Assembly (NCBI RefSeq): GCF_002305875.1
Contig: NZ_CP022098.1
Coordinates: forward strand, 5,518,001-5,582,000
From: Cystobacter fuscus
GTDB taxonomy: Bacteria; Myxococcota; Myxococcia; Myxococcales; Myxococcaceae
Reading direction: 5' to 3'
DNA: 64,000 nt
Positions within the stretch are counted from its first letter, which is position 1, and the number at the start of each line of letters is the position of its first letter. A model generated the notes under the pieces. The model made no database searches. It saw only the letters and a program-made list of their open reading frames with translations, and was not told where the DNA came from. The translations under genes were made by a program, and so were the position numbers. Positions 52,230-61,325 of the stretch are shown one piece after another.

Positions 52230-53510
52230 ATGGCCATGTCCGTCAAGGCAGACGTCGAGGAGATCCTGGGACGCATCGACATCGGGGCCCTGCTCTCGCG
52301 CTACCTCGAACTGCGGCGCGAGGACGAGGGGTACCGGGGGAAGTGTCCCTTCCATGTGGATGAGGCCGCGAGCTTCCATGTCCTGCCACGAGCGCGCGTC
52401 TTCCGTTGTACGTCCTGCCTCGTGGAGGGCAATGCCCTCGTGTTCCTCCAGCGCTACCTGGGTCTGTCTTTCGATGACGCTGTGCGCCAGCTCGCGGGCG
52501 AGGCGGGTGTCTCGCTTCAGGCGTACGATCCGTTCGCCCGGGAGCGGAAGCAATGCCAGGAGGCGTGCGATCTGGCCGCCGAGCACTATCGTGCGTGCCT
52601 CGCGGACCCCGGCCAGGGAAAGCGGGCGCGGGCCTATCTGGAGGAGCGGGGAGTCCAACCCGAGCGGATCCAGGCCTTCGGACTCGGCTGGGCGCCGTCG
52701 GATGGAGACTCGCTGACCCGGGTGCTCGAGCGGGTGGGCTTGCGGGAAGCGGGCGTCAAGGTGGGTTTGCTGTCCCGCACGGGTCAAGCGCATGCCGATG
52801 CCTATCGGGGCCGGATCATGTTGCCGATCCATTCCCGGGAGGGGCGTACCTCCGCGTTCATGGGCCGGCTCGTCGAGGGGGAAGGGGTCAAGTACCTCAT
52901 GCCCGAGGTCACCACGCTCACGTACGACGAGGGCAAGGCGCTCTATGGTCTGGAGCTGGCGAGGGCGAAGATTGGCCGGAGCGGGTGCGCGGTGCTGGTC
53001 GAGGGAAGCTTCGACTGCATCTGGATGCATCAGGCCGGGTTCGGCAACACCGTGGCGCTGTACCCCAACACGCTCACTCCCATGCGCATGAAGCTGCTCG
53101 AGGAGGCGGGAGCGCGGGAGTTGATCTTCTTGTTGGACGGAGATGTCGCGGGACGAAGGGCCGTCGAGTGGAACAGCGCCGCGGTGTTCACCCAGGGCAT
53201 CGCGACACGGGTGGCCCTGCTGCCCGAGGGTCAGGATCCCGACACCCATGCCATGCGGGAAGGCACCGAGGGAGTGCGGCGATTGCTCGACTCGGCCCGG
53301 CCGCTCATGGAGCACGTGCTCGAGTCGCTCCAGGGGGCGGTCCGTGCGGCTTCCCTGGAGGATCCGAAAGTGCACAAGCGCGTGTACTGGATTGTCCGGA
53401 ACGTTCCTCGAGGACCCGCCCGGACGACCTTCCTCGAGCGGCTGTCCGCCAGTATCGGCCTGACGTCCGACGAGCTGGAGAGCCGGTTGTTCACGAGGGC
53501 ACGGGGATGA
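52230..53510 (+). CDS. DnaG-like primase 1 (CHC2 zinc finger + TOPRIM), no helicase-binding domain
   Basis: The 426-residue protein has a CHC2 zinc finger, Cys39-x2-His42-x17-Cys60-x2-Cys63, spaced as in E. coli DnaG. The DnaG core follows (GLGWAPSDGD, AYRGRIMLPIHSREGRTSAF, KALYGLELARA). The TOPRIM motifs are EGSFD (258-262) and LLDGDVAGRRA (DGD 303-305). It stops where DnaG would begin its DnaB-binding domain. All catalytic acids are kept, so primer synthesis is plausible. It follows the eCIS array by 49 bp and precedes a close paralogue. A chromosomal dnaG is expected elsewhere. ATG 52236 is an alternative start. Confidence 0.9.
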   Translation: MAMSVKADVEEILGRIDIGALLSRYLELRREDEGYRGKCPFHVDEAASFHVLPRARVFRCTSCLVEGNALVFLQRYLGLSFDDAVRQLAGEAGVSLQAYDPFARERKQCQEACDLAAEHYRACLADPGQGKRARAYLEERGVQPERIQAFGLGWAPSDGDSLTRVLERVGLREAGVKVGLLSRTGQAHADAYRGRIMLPIHSREGRTSAFMGRLVEGEGVKYLMPEVTTLTYDEGKALYGLELARAKIGRSGCAVLVEGSFDCIWMHQAGFGNTVALYPNTLTPMRMKLLEEAGARELIFLLDGDVAGRRAVEWNSAAVFTQGIATRVALLPEGQDPDTHAMREGTEGVRRLLDSARPLMEHVLESLQGAVRAASLEDPKVHKRVYWIVRNVPRGPARTTFLERLSASIGLTSDELESRLFTRARG

Positions 53511-53553
53511 GCGGTTGCGGCTGATTGAATGGCGTCATTGCGCGGGGGCTCAT

Positions 53554-55050
53554 TTGCTCAACAGAGAGAAAATCGAAGAGATATTGCAGCGGGCGGACAT
53601 CGTCGCGGTGATCTCCCGCTACATCCAGCTCGAGCGGGACGGGACGAACTTCCGGGGAGCGTGTCCCTTCCATCCGGACGACGCGAAGTCCTTCGTGGTC
53701 TCGCCCGAGACGCGCAGCTTCCGGTGCTCGTCCTGTCAGATCAACGGGGACGCCATCCGCTTCATCCAGCGCTACCTGGGCCGCAACTACGAGGACGCGG
53801 CACGGGAGCTGGGCAAGAGCGCGGGCGTGACACTCCAGACGTTCGATCCGCTCTTCCGGGAGAAGAAGCAGTTGCAGAGCGCCATCGACTTCGCCACCTC
53901 GCACTACCAGGCGTGTCTGGTGGATCGCGCGAAGGGGACGAAGGCCCGGGAGTATTTGAAGGAGCGAGGCATCCGCGACGACATGGTCAAGGTCTTCGGG
54001 CTCGGTTGGGCTCCGGGGACGGGGAACGAGCTGGCCCAGGCGCTGGAGAAGGCGGGCCTGCTCGAGGCGGGCGTCAAGGCGCGGCTGATCCAGGCCGATC
54101 CGAAGGGCGGGTACGCCGACTTCTTCCATGGCCGGATCATGATTCCGGTCCGGACTCCCACGGGACGTACGCTCGCGTTCCTGGGGCGGCTCGTGGAGGG
54201 GGAGGGCAAGAAGTATCTCCGGCTGTTCGACTCCGCCATCTACCGCGAGGACCAGACGGTGCTGGGGTTGGATCTGGCCAAGGATGCCATTCGCGAGCAG
54301 CAATCCGCGGTGCTGGTCGAGGGTGGGTTCGACTGTATCTGGATGCATCAACTGGGCTTCAAGAACACGGTCTCCGTGTTTCCGAGCTCCGTGTCACCCG
54401 CCCGCATCTCGCGCCTCCAGGACGCGGGCGCGCGGGAGCTCATCCTCATGCTGGACGGAGACGAGCCCGGAAGGAGGGCGGTCGAGTGGAACAGTGGCTC
54501 GCTGCTCGTTCACGGCATTCCGACCCGGGTCGTCTCGCTGCCCCAGGGGGAGGATCCCGACACCTACGCCATGAAGAACGGCGCCGAGGGCATGAAGAAG
54601 CTGCTCGCGGGTGCGAAGCCCCTCATGGAGCACCTGCTCACGGAGACGTCCGCGATGAAGTCCGCCTCCCAGGAGGAGCGTGACAAGGGATTGGACCGGG
54701 TCCTGCGAATCGCGCGCTACCTTCCCATGGGGCCCGCCCGCGCGGAGGTCTTCTCCAAGGTCTCCGAGCGCATGGGACTCCAGGTCAAGGACATGGAGAC
54801 CACGCTGCGCGAGCGGATGCGCACCCGGGCCACCGCGGCTCGGGCCGAGCGCGTGGTACGGCGTGCCCGGCTCGAGGAGAAGGCGAAGCAGGTGGAGAAG
54901 GCACCGACGACGGAGACGCCACCCACGGTGGAGAGGGCTCCGGTGTCGGAGAAGGCCGTCGTGACGAAGAAAGCGGAAGGGGAGGAGCCACAGCCGACAC
55001 CGGCCCGGAAGACCACGGCCCGGAAGCGCCCATCGGGCGGCGGCTCCTGA
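53554..55050 (+). CDS. DnaG-like primase 2 (CHC2 + TOPRIM) with Lys/Pro-rich tail
   Basis: The 498-residue paralogue of the preceding gene has zinc ligands Cys37, His40, Cys58 and Cys61. The core is FFHGRIMIPVRTPTGRTLAF, VLGLDLAKDAI, the TOPRIM motif EGGFDCIWMHQLGF and MLDGDEPGRRAVEW. After about residue 415 a basic helix (MRTRATAARAERVVRRARLE) leads into a disordered Lys/Pro/Thr tail, instead of a DnaB-binding domain. No ATG is available. TTG 53554 is chosen because MLNREKIEEIL then aligns with the start of copy 1 and GGGGG lies 5 nt upstream. The frame is open to 53515. The gene is convergent with the helical-repeat gene. Confidence 0.88.
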   Translation: MLNREKIEEILQRADIVAVISRYIQLERDGTNFRGACPFHPDDAKSFVVSPETRSFRCSSCQINGDAIRFIQRYLGRNYEDAARELGKSAGVTLQTFDPLFREKKQLQSAIDFATSHYQACLVDRAKGTKAREYLKERGIRDDMVKVFGLGWAPGTGNELAQALEKAGLLEAGVKARLIQADPKGGYADFFHGRIMIPVRTPTGRTLAFLGRLVEGEGKKYLRLFDSAIYREDQTVLGLDLAKDAIREQQSAVLVEGGFDCIWMHQLGFKNTVSVFPSSVSPARISRLQDAGARELILMLDGDEPGRRAVEWNSGSLLVHGIPTRVVSLPQGEDPDTYAMKNGAEGMKKLLAGAKPLMEHLLTETSAMKSASQEERDKGLDRVLRIARYLPMGPARAEVFSKVSERMGLQVKDMETTLRERMRTRATAARAERVVRRARLEEKAKQVEKAPTTETPPTVERAPVSEKAVVTKKAEGEEPQPTPARKTTARKRPSGGGS

Positions 55051-55076
55051 GCCCGGGCGGGGCGGACTTTGGTGCC

Positions 55077-56288
55077 TTACTGTTTCGCCTGACGGAGCAG
55101 TTCCTCCACCATCCGATCGAAGCGCTCGGGGCCGAGCACCGTGTCGCGCATCCGGTTCACCAGGGTGCGCAGGAGTGCCTCGGCGCCGGGGATGCCCAGG
55201 CGCCGTGAGACGCTCAGGCCCGTGGCCAGTGTGCGGTAGGCCTCGGCGTAGTCCTTTGCCTCGAGCTGCAGCGAGTGGAGGAAGCTGATCATCCCCACAT
55301 AGCCGGTGGCGCTTCCCCGCTGCGCGAAGGCGATGGCCGCGCGCAGGCAGTGGGCCGCCGCCTCGGTGAAGTCTCCGGCCGCGGCCCGGGCGCGCGCGGC
55401 ACTCAGCCGCAGCAGCGGCTCCAGCGAGGGGCTCGAATGGGCCTCCGACAGGGACAGGGCCTCGTGGAAGGCCTTCTCCGCCCCGGAGATGTCCCCCAGC
55501 CCCAGGCGCAGGCTGCCGATGGCCAGATCCATCAACACCACCTCGCTCTGGATGCCGGCGGCCGCGACGAGCTCGTGCGCACGCTCGAACTGCTCCAACG
55601 CGGGGAGGGCCTCGGCCCGTGTCACCAGCGCGAGCGCCAGTCCCTGGTGCAACCGCACGCGTTCCTCCACCCACTCGGGAGGCACCTTCGCGAGCGCCTC
55701 GCGCAGGGCGCGTTCGGCGGAGGGGGCGCCTCGCTCCAGGGCGAGCTCGGCCTGGGCGATGGGCACGGAGGCGGCGATGCCCTCCTCTCCGAAGTTGAGC
55801 CGGGGGAGCAGGGGAGTGGCTTCGGCCAGGGCTCGCTCCGCCTCGTCGAAGGCATGCCGCCGCACGTGGACCCGCGCCCGGGTCGCCGCTTCCCAGAGCC
55901 GGACGAGCGGGGGCAGCTCGGGCCGCCGGGCCGCTTCCAGCACGCGCAGCGCGCCCTCCAGGTCGCCCCGGTGCATGCTCACCAGGGCCCGCCTCACCGC
56001 CAGCAGCCCCATCGTCTCCGCATGGAGGGTGCTCGCCAGGTCCGCGTCCTCCTGCTGGCCCAGTCCTCGCGCCCGCTCCACCTCCGCCCGGATCTCGCGA
56101 TCCAGCCGCTCCGCCTCCTCCATCCAGCCATCCATGGGCGATGGCCAGCCATCGAAGACAGGGAAGAGGATGGCCGTGTCGACGAGGATCCGCAGGAACT
56201 GCTGGGGTTGTTTCTCGAGCTGGCGGCGCGACAGGGCGACGTCCAGGAGCAGCTCGTTGAGCTTCTCGGAGATCTCCTCGGCGCCCAT
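55077..56288 (-). CDS. Helical-repeat (TPR-like) protein, partner of the 1313-aa protein
   Basis: The 403-residue cytoplasmic protein is nearly all alpha-helical, with Ala/Leu-rich helix pairs of roughly 34-40 residues from about 85 to 390 (RALVSMHRGDLEGALRVLEA, LSAARARAAAGDFTEAAAHC). This is TPR-like. The N-terminus (EEISEKLNELLLDVALSRRQ) is a separate helix bundle. It starts 3 nt after the stop of the 1313-aa gene, so the two form an operon. In that position a chaperone, adaptor or immunity role is possible, but nothing in the sequence decides this. Confidence 0.72.
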   Translation of the reverse strand: MGAEEISEKLNELLLDVALSRRQLEKQPQQFLRILVDTAILFPVFDGWPSPMDGWMEEAERLDREIRAEVERARGLGQQEDADLASTLHAETMGLLAVRRALVSMHRGDLEGALRVLEAARRPELPPLVRLWEAATRARVHVRRHAFDEAERALAEATPLLPRLNFGEEGIAASVPIAQAELALERGAPSAERALREALAKVPPEWVEERVRLHQGLALALVTRAEALPALEQFERAHELVAAAGIQSEVVLMDLAIGSLRLGLGDISGAEKAFHEALSLSEAHSSPSLEPLLRLSAARARAAAGDFTEAAAHCLRAAIAFAQRGSATGYVGMISFLHSLQLEAKDYAEAYRTLATGLSVSRRLGIPGAEALLRTLVNRMRDTVLGPERFDRMVEELLRQAKQ

Positions 56289-56291
56289 GTG

Positions 56292-59200
56292 TCACCCCAC
56301 TCCCATGGCCGCTGGGGCCGGCGTGTCCGTTCGCATCGATTGCAGATGGTACTGGCCGATGGTGCCGAGCGCCCGCGTCCGCTCGGACTCGACCTCGTGC
56401 GCGAGCTCCAGCACCCGGTCCAGGATCGACGAGAGCCGTGCCATGCCCTCGTCCATGGACAACCCCACACAGGCGCGGGTCTCGGTGAGGAGCGCGTCGA
56501 GGCGTGTGCTCCGTGCTCTCCGGCCCTCCTGGAAGGTGCCGAGCGCGAGCGCGGTGGCGGCCCGCTCCTCGGCGCGCGAGGCCGGAGCGCTGGCGTTTTC
56601 GCTCTCGCGGTCCACCGCGGCCAGCTCGGCGCTCGCGGTCTCGTCTCCCTGGCGCACGGCCGCGATCCACGCCTCCACGGGGAGCAGTTGGAGTTCGGCG
56701 ATGCGGCCCTCGTCCGAGGAGGCGGGCACTCCGCTCGTCGCGGGCGGCGCGGCGGAGACGGGGGACGCCCCGTCCGGACTGGCATCGCCCTCGGTGCGCG
56801 CGAACTCGAAGTAGGGGCCATACCGCTCGCGGAACTCGCGCAGGTAGGCCACCGCGTCCCGCTCCTCGGTTTCCAGCTCCGTGGCCTGTTCCCGCAGGAG
56901 CGACAGCAACTGCTCGGCCTCGCTCCGTGTCTCGGTGGCTTCCTGCTCCCGCGCACGGGCCTGCTGCACGTTGCGCTGATTGGTCTGCTGGTTGCGCTCC
57001 GCTTCCGTCTCGCTCTGGGCGAGCGAGCCGTCCGTCTCCCGCAGCGAGCGTTGCCGGTCCTGGATGTCCGTGCCGCCCGCGTTGATCTGCGCCTCGATGT
57101 CGTCCAGTCCGAGCGCCTGGTCGATCATCCGCGCGATGAAGCGGGAGATGCCTTCCATGACCTCCCGCATCTTGCGCTGCACCAGACGGATCGCCGGCGC
57201 CACCAGCTCCGACCAGAGGGCACCCGCCGTGGCATCCCAGGCGCGCTCCAGCCAACCCCGGGTGTCCGGATCCTCGGGCCTGGCCTCGACGCTGACGGAG
57301 TTGCCCTGGGACTGGGTCCGCTGGCCCTCGTTCTGTCCCTTGCGCGACTCACCGCTGGCGCGCTCGCCCTGGGCACTCATCTGTTGCTGGGCGGTACCCG
57401 CCTGGGTCAGCCGCTGGTTCTGCGAGGTGATGTCCCGCCGCTCTCCGCCAATGGCTCGCTGGCGCGCGGCATCCTGGGTGGCGAGCCGCTCGGCGCCCAC
57501 GGCGGCGGCCCGGCTGTCGCGCTGCGCGGTGGTCGAGGCCGTCACGAGTGTCCGTACCGCCTCGATGGCCGTGGCCACCTGTTCCCGGTCCTGGCGGATC
57601 TCCTGGAGTGAGCGGGGGCTGTGGAGAACGGGGCTGGGGGGCGGCTCCGGGAGCCGTTCCGGGGAGGACGGGGCGGAGGAGGCGGCCGCCGTGCTCTCTT
57701 CCACGGGAGCTGGCATGGCCTCGGCCGGCATCGTGCTCGTGGGAGGCACGATCACCGCCCGTCTCATCCGCTCGGAGAGGGACGAGAGGAACGCGCCGGA
57801 CCGGCCCTGGCGGGAGCGGGCCGGCGGGGTGACGAGCGACGGCTCGGGGGAGGGGGAAGGCGCGAACTCCGGAGTGCTCGAGACGGGGCCCTCCGGGGAT
57901 GATGCGGACCCTCCGGTCCCGGCCCCGCTCGTGGGGGGCCAGAGCCAGCGCGGCGCGGTGCGCCCGGTCTGACGGACGCCCTCGCCCAGCATCCGCGTGG
58001 TCGCCTCGCCCTCGCGCAGGGCGAACTCGCCGAAGATCTTCCGGGCCAGCTCGTTGGCCCAGTCCCAATCGTGGCCCACCACGAAGTGCGGATTGAAGAA
58101 GATCCGCTGGGCCTGGTTGTGCGGATTCACCCACAGGCCGGTTCCCTCGCGCTGGAGCTGGCGGATGAACTCGAGGTTGTTGGGGCCGGTGAAGTAGCTC
58201 GGGTCGGTGATGCCGGTGATTCCCCCGGAGCCCAGCAGCGTGGTCAGATCGCCCCGGCCATTGATGATGGGGACGCCGGGGTAGGCGGCATTGACGAAGG
58301 CGCGGTAGCCCGGCGAGCGCGTGTCGTTGACGGTCTGGATGAAGCGCGGATCCTCGCGCAGGTGGGGCGCGAGCTGTGCCGGAATGGTGTGGTGGGGCGT
58401 CTTGGGCAGGGTGGTCGCGCCGGCCAGGGCGGTCAGCTCGTCGGCGGTCCAGCGGCTGCGGATGGAGGGATCGGCGTTGATCAGATTGGCGAGATCCTGG
58501 GGCGACCTGCCGGGATTGGCGGCCTGGATCCGCCGGATGTTCGCCAGCTCCTGGGCACGCATCTGGGTGAGGAACGCCGTGTCCTCGCGGGGGAAGATGA
58601 TGTTGCCGCTGGCCTCCTGCTCCAGGTTGAAGAACAGGGTGCGCCGCTCGCGCACGTTGAACTCCCGGGCCAGTTGCTGCTCCAGGGTCGCTATATCCGT
58701 GGTGCCCGCGGCGACGAGTTGCTGCAAGCGGGTCTGCATGGAGTTGAAGGTGGTGTCCGGCAGGCCTCCTCCGCGAGCCACGGCACGCACGCGCAACCGG
58801 GAGCCGCTCTGGGCCACGACGAACTGCTCGGTGCCGAAGCGGACGCCGAACTGTTGTTCCATCCGCTGGCCGATCTGCGCCATCGGCAGCCCCTGGGCCT
58901 GGAGCTCCTGGAGCGTCTCGCGCATGCGGCGGCCGAAGTCGAGGTGGTGGGCACGCACCGAGCCTTCGTGGAGCACGCGCGACAGGCCGATGTTGCGCTC
59001 GTAGGCGCTCAGCAGGCGGGGCTGATTGGCCAGGCGGGTGAGCAGACGCTGCTGCATGGCCTCGGTCCGGCGGTTGAGCGCCTGGACCCAGCCGCGGTTG
59101 CGCAGGTTCTCGGCGCCGCGGTGCAACGCCCCGGTGGTCACTTCGCCGATGCGGCCGAGGCGTCGGGCCGCGAGCTGGCGCGCCGAGCGGAGCGCTCCCG

Positions 59201-60233
59201 CCCCCGGGGCACGGGCCAGGGTCGTCCCCACCCGGGTCGTGAGCCGCCCGAGCTGTCTGCCCGCGGCCCGTCCGACGCGAGTACCCGCCAGCCTGCGGAC
59301 CGCGCCGGGCGCGAACGCGGTCGCCACCGCCACCGTGCTCAACAGGGCCGCCGTCGCATCCTGGCGGACCAGCCCGAGCAATCGCCGCTTCTCCTCGGGG
59401 TCGGTGGCGTTCTTCAACCGGTAGTAGTTGTAGCCGGTGAGGAACGCGCTGAGCGCCAGGCCCACCACGTCGAGGATGATGGCGGCCACGTCGCAGAAGC
59501 GTCCCACCGTGAGCAGGAACGCACCCACTGGCGGGACGAGCAGGCTGAGGATGGCGCCGGAGACGGTGGCGGCCAGGCCGATCATTCCCACCACGCCCCC
59601 GAGGGCACTGGTGATGTCGCGGAGCTGCGCCACCACGCGCAGCCACGTCTCCTCGTGTTCGTAGCCGCGAGAGCCCCGGGTGAAGGCGTCGATCAGCGGT
59701 GAGATGCCGGTGAGGGTGCCCAACAGGCCGGGCTCGGGCTCGGCCACGGGCCGCTCGCCGAGGGCCTTCGCCGCCTCCAGCAGTTGGACGGTGTTGGCGC
59801 TGAAGGTGGCGGCGCGCTCGCCCGTGTCGTTCCCGTCGAGGTACGCCGCGATGTCCGCGTCGAGCAGGGACTCGAAGGTGGCGGAGGGGCCCGGAGTAGA
59901 GGGCACCGGGCCGGGCATGGGCGCGGGGGGCTCCGCGCTGGCGCCGGGCTGGAACTGCTCCGGGGGAACCTTTCCAGGGGAAGGCGGGAGACGGAGCTCT
60001 CCGTCCGGGCGGGTGTCCTCTCTCGGGGAGGGGACGGGGGCGGGCGTCGTCGGGCGAGGGGTGCCGTCCGGAGTCCCCAGCCGCTGGGTGTCCGGTGCGG
60101 CGTTGTCGGGTTGGAGGATTTCCCGGAGCAGCTCCCGTCCGGCCTGGGTGACGCGGGGCTCCACCCACGGAGAGGGCACCTGGGCGGAACTCGCGGGTGC
60201 GCGCTGCGACCTGGCGGTTTCAGATGCCTTCAT
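56292..60233 (-). CDS. 1313-aa multidomain candidate eCIS cargo/toxin with possible HNH-like centre
   Basis: No family is recognised end to end. Layout: Pro-rich N-terminus (50-115); small helical part (118-190); a strongly hydrophobic stretch at about 210-270 that could span a membrane as hairpins; a basic Arg-rich region (305-400); a globular region (400-750). This last holds TPHHTIP (612-618), TGPNNLEF (682-689) and FFNPHFVVGHDW (712-723), spaced like an HNH/ENDO VII toxin, though unproven. Then come a Pro/Ser linker (765-875), a Gln/Arg-rich coil (875-975), an amphipathic helix (992-1043), a Gln/Glu-rich coiled coil (1050-1140) and a C-terminal helical domain. There is no signal peptide. 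GGAGG lies 8 nt before the ATG. It faces the eCIS array and heads an operon with the repeat protein. Confidence 0.7.
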   Translation of the reverse strand: MKASETARSQRAPASSAQVPSPWVEPRVTQAGRELLREILQPDNAAPDTQRLGTPDGTPRPTTPAPVPSPREDTRPDGELRLPPSPGKVPPEQFQPGASAEPPAPMPGPVPSTPGPSATFESLLDADIAAYLDGNDTGERAATFSANTVQLLEAAKALGERPVAEPEPGLLGTLTGISPLIDAFTRGSRGYEHEETWLRVVAQLRDITSALGGVVGMIGLAATVSGAILSLLVPPVGAFLLTVGRFCDVAAIILDVVGLALSAFLTGYNYYRLKNATDPEEKRRLLGLVRQDATAALLSTVAVATAFAPGAVRRLAGTRVGRAAGRQLGRLTTRVGTTLARAPGAGALRSARQLAARRLGRIGEVTTGALHRGAENLRNRGWVQALNRRTEAMQQRLLTRLANQPRLLSAYERNIGLSRVLHEGSVRAHHLDFGRRMRETLQELQAQGLPMAQIGQRMEQQFGVRFGTEQFVVAQSGSRLRVRAVARGGGLPDTTFNSMQTRLQQLVAAGTTDIATLEQQLAREFNVRERRTLFFNLEQEASGNIIFPREDTAFLTQMRAQELANIRRIQAANPGRSPQDLANLINADPSIRSRWTADELTALAGATTLPKTPHHTIPAQLAPHLREDPRFIQTVNDTRSPGYRAFVNAAYPGVPIINGRGDLTTLLGSGGITGITDPSYFTGPNNLEFIRQLQREGTGLWVNPHNQAQRIFFNPHFVVGHDWDWANELARKIFGEFALREGEATTRMLGEGVRQTGRTAPRWLWPPTSGAGTGGSASSPEGPVSSTPEFAPSPSPEPSLVTPPARSRQGRSGAFLSSLSERMRRAVIVPPTSTMPAEAMPAPVEESTAAASSAPSSPERLPEPPPSPVLHSPRSLQEIRQDREQVATAIEAVRTLVTASTTAQRDSRAAAVGAERLATQDAARQRAIGGERRDITSQNQRLTQAGTAQQQMSAQGERASGESRKGQNEGQRTQSQGNSVSVEARPEDPDTRGWLERAWDATAGALWSELVAPAIRLVQRKMREVMEGISRFIARMIDQALGLDDIEAQINAGGTDIQDRQRSLRETDGSLAQSETEAERNQQTNQRNVQQARAREQEATETRSEAEQLLSLLREQATELETEERDAVAYLREFRERYGPYFEFARTEGDASPDGASPVSAAPPATSGVPASSDEGRIAELQLLPVEAWIAAVRQGDETASAELAAVDRESENASAPASRAEERAATALALGTFQEGRRARSTRLDALLTETRACVGLSMDEGMARLSSILDRVLELAHEVESERTRALGTIGQYHLQSMRTDTPAPAAMGVG

Positions 60234-60406
60234 GGCGGCGACCTCCGCACATCCGGGCTGTCCTTCCAGATTAACCCAAGTCCAGCGCCCGGGTGTGGGC
60301 GGCGTTCCAGATTCGCAACGCAGTGATGCGCGCTGGACCCCTAGCGCGCGGGGGGCGACCCCTGCATTGGATCTCCTGTCGGATACGAAGCACCGGAGGC
60401 AGGCAC

Positions 60407-61324
60407 ATGAGTGACGAGAGCGAGGATGGAGTGACGCGGCGCACGGCGCTGGTGGGGGGACTGGCTGGAGCGGCGGGGCTCGCCGCGCTGGCGGGCTCGG
60501 CCGAGCAGCGGGCGGGCTTCCCTGGCGAGCGCATGCCCGTCGTCTTCATTCCGCACGGCGGCGGTCCGTGGCCGTTCGTCGAGCTGGGCTTCAACGACAA
60601 GCCGGGGCTCACCGCCCTCGCGGACTACCTGCGATCGCTGCGGAGCGTGCCGAAGACGGCCCCCCGGGCGCTCCTGGTCATCTCCGCCCACTGGGAGGAG
60701 GCGGTGCCCACGGTGATGACCAGCGCCCGTCCGCCCATGCTCTACGACTACTACGGCTTTCCGCCCGCCTCGTATGAGATCACCTGGCCCGCGCCCGGCC
60801 ACCCCCAACTGGCCGAGCGCGTCCGGGAGCTGCTCGGGGCGGCGGGCTTCCAGACGGCCACCGACTCGCACCGGGGCTATGACCACGGCACCTTCATTCC
60901 GCTCAAGCTGACCTACCCGGACGCGGACATGCCCACGGTCCAGTTGTCGCTCAAGCAAGGGCTGGATCCCGCGGAGCACCTGGCCATGGGGCGCGCGCTC
61001 GCGCCGCTGCGCGACGAGGGCGTGTTCATCATCGGCAGCGGCATGTCGTACCACAACCTGCGCGCGGGCTTCGGTCCGCGCACCCAGCCCATCGCCGAGG
61101 CGTTCGACGCGTGGCTGCGCGAGACGGCCACCCTGGAGCCCAAGGAGCGCGATGCTCGGCTGGCGCGCTGGGATCAGGCCCCCGCCAGCCGCCTGTCCCA
61201 CCCCCGCGAGGAGCACCTGCTGCCCCTGATGGTCATCGCCGGAGCGGCGGGAGCGGACCACGGCACCATCGCCTACAACGGGACCTTCATGGGCACGCGG
61301 CTGTCGGCGATCCACTTCGCCTGA
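60407..61324 (+). CDS. LigB/DODA-family extradiol dioxygenase-like protein with Tat-type signal
   Basis: The 305-residue protein has an N-terminal twin-arginine motif (TRRTALVGGLAGAAGLAALA) suggesting Tat export after folding. The rest is a class III extradiol (4,5-DOPA dioxygenase) domain with metal-ligand candidates in FIPHGGGPWPF, SAHWEEAVPT and RGYDHGTFIPL, and the C-terminal LSHPREEHLLPLMVIAGAAG. Cytosolic homologues (YgiD) act on catechols; an exported form is less usual. ATG 60407 has CGGAGGCAGG upstream. It ends one base before the convergent LysR stop. Confidence 0.86.
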   Translation: MSDESEDGVTRRTALVGGLAGAAGLAALAGSAEQRAGFPGERMPVVFIPHGGGPWPFVELGFNDKPGLTALADYLRSLRSVPKTAPRALLVISAHWEEAVPTVMTSARPPMLYDYYGFPPASYEITWPAPGHPQLAERVRELLGAAGFQTATDSHRGYDHGTFIPLKLTYPDADMPTVQLSLKQGLDPAEHLAMGRALAPLRDEGVFIIGSGMSYHNLRAGFGPRTQPIAEAFDAWLRETATLEPKERDARLARWDQAPASRLSHPREEHLLPLMVIAGAAGADHGTIAYNGTFMGTRLSAIHFA

Positions 61325-61325
61325 G

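Noticed and set aside
54394-57255. 953-aa minus-strand frame, and the similar frame 57349-60168
   Set aside because: Frame-shifted shadows of the helical-repeat and 1313-aa genes; low-complexity Arg/Gly/Ala composition.
34296-60233. Type VI secretion system
   Set aside because: No TssJ/L/M membrane complex, ClpV or Hcp/VgrG with T6SS context; sheath is a single large protein rather than TssB/TssC.
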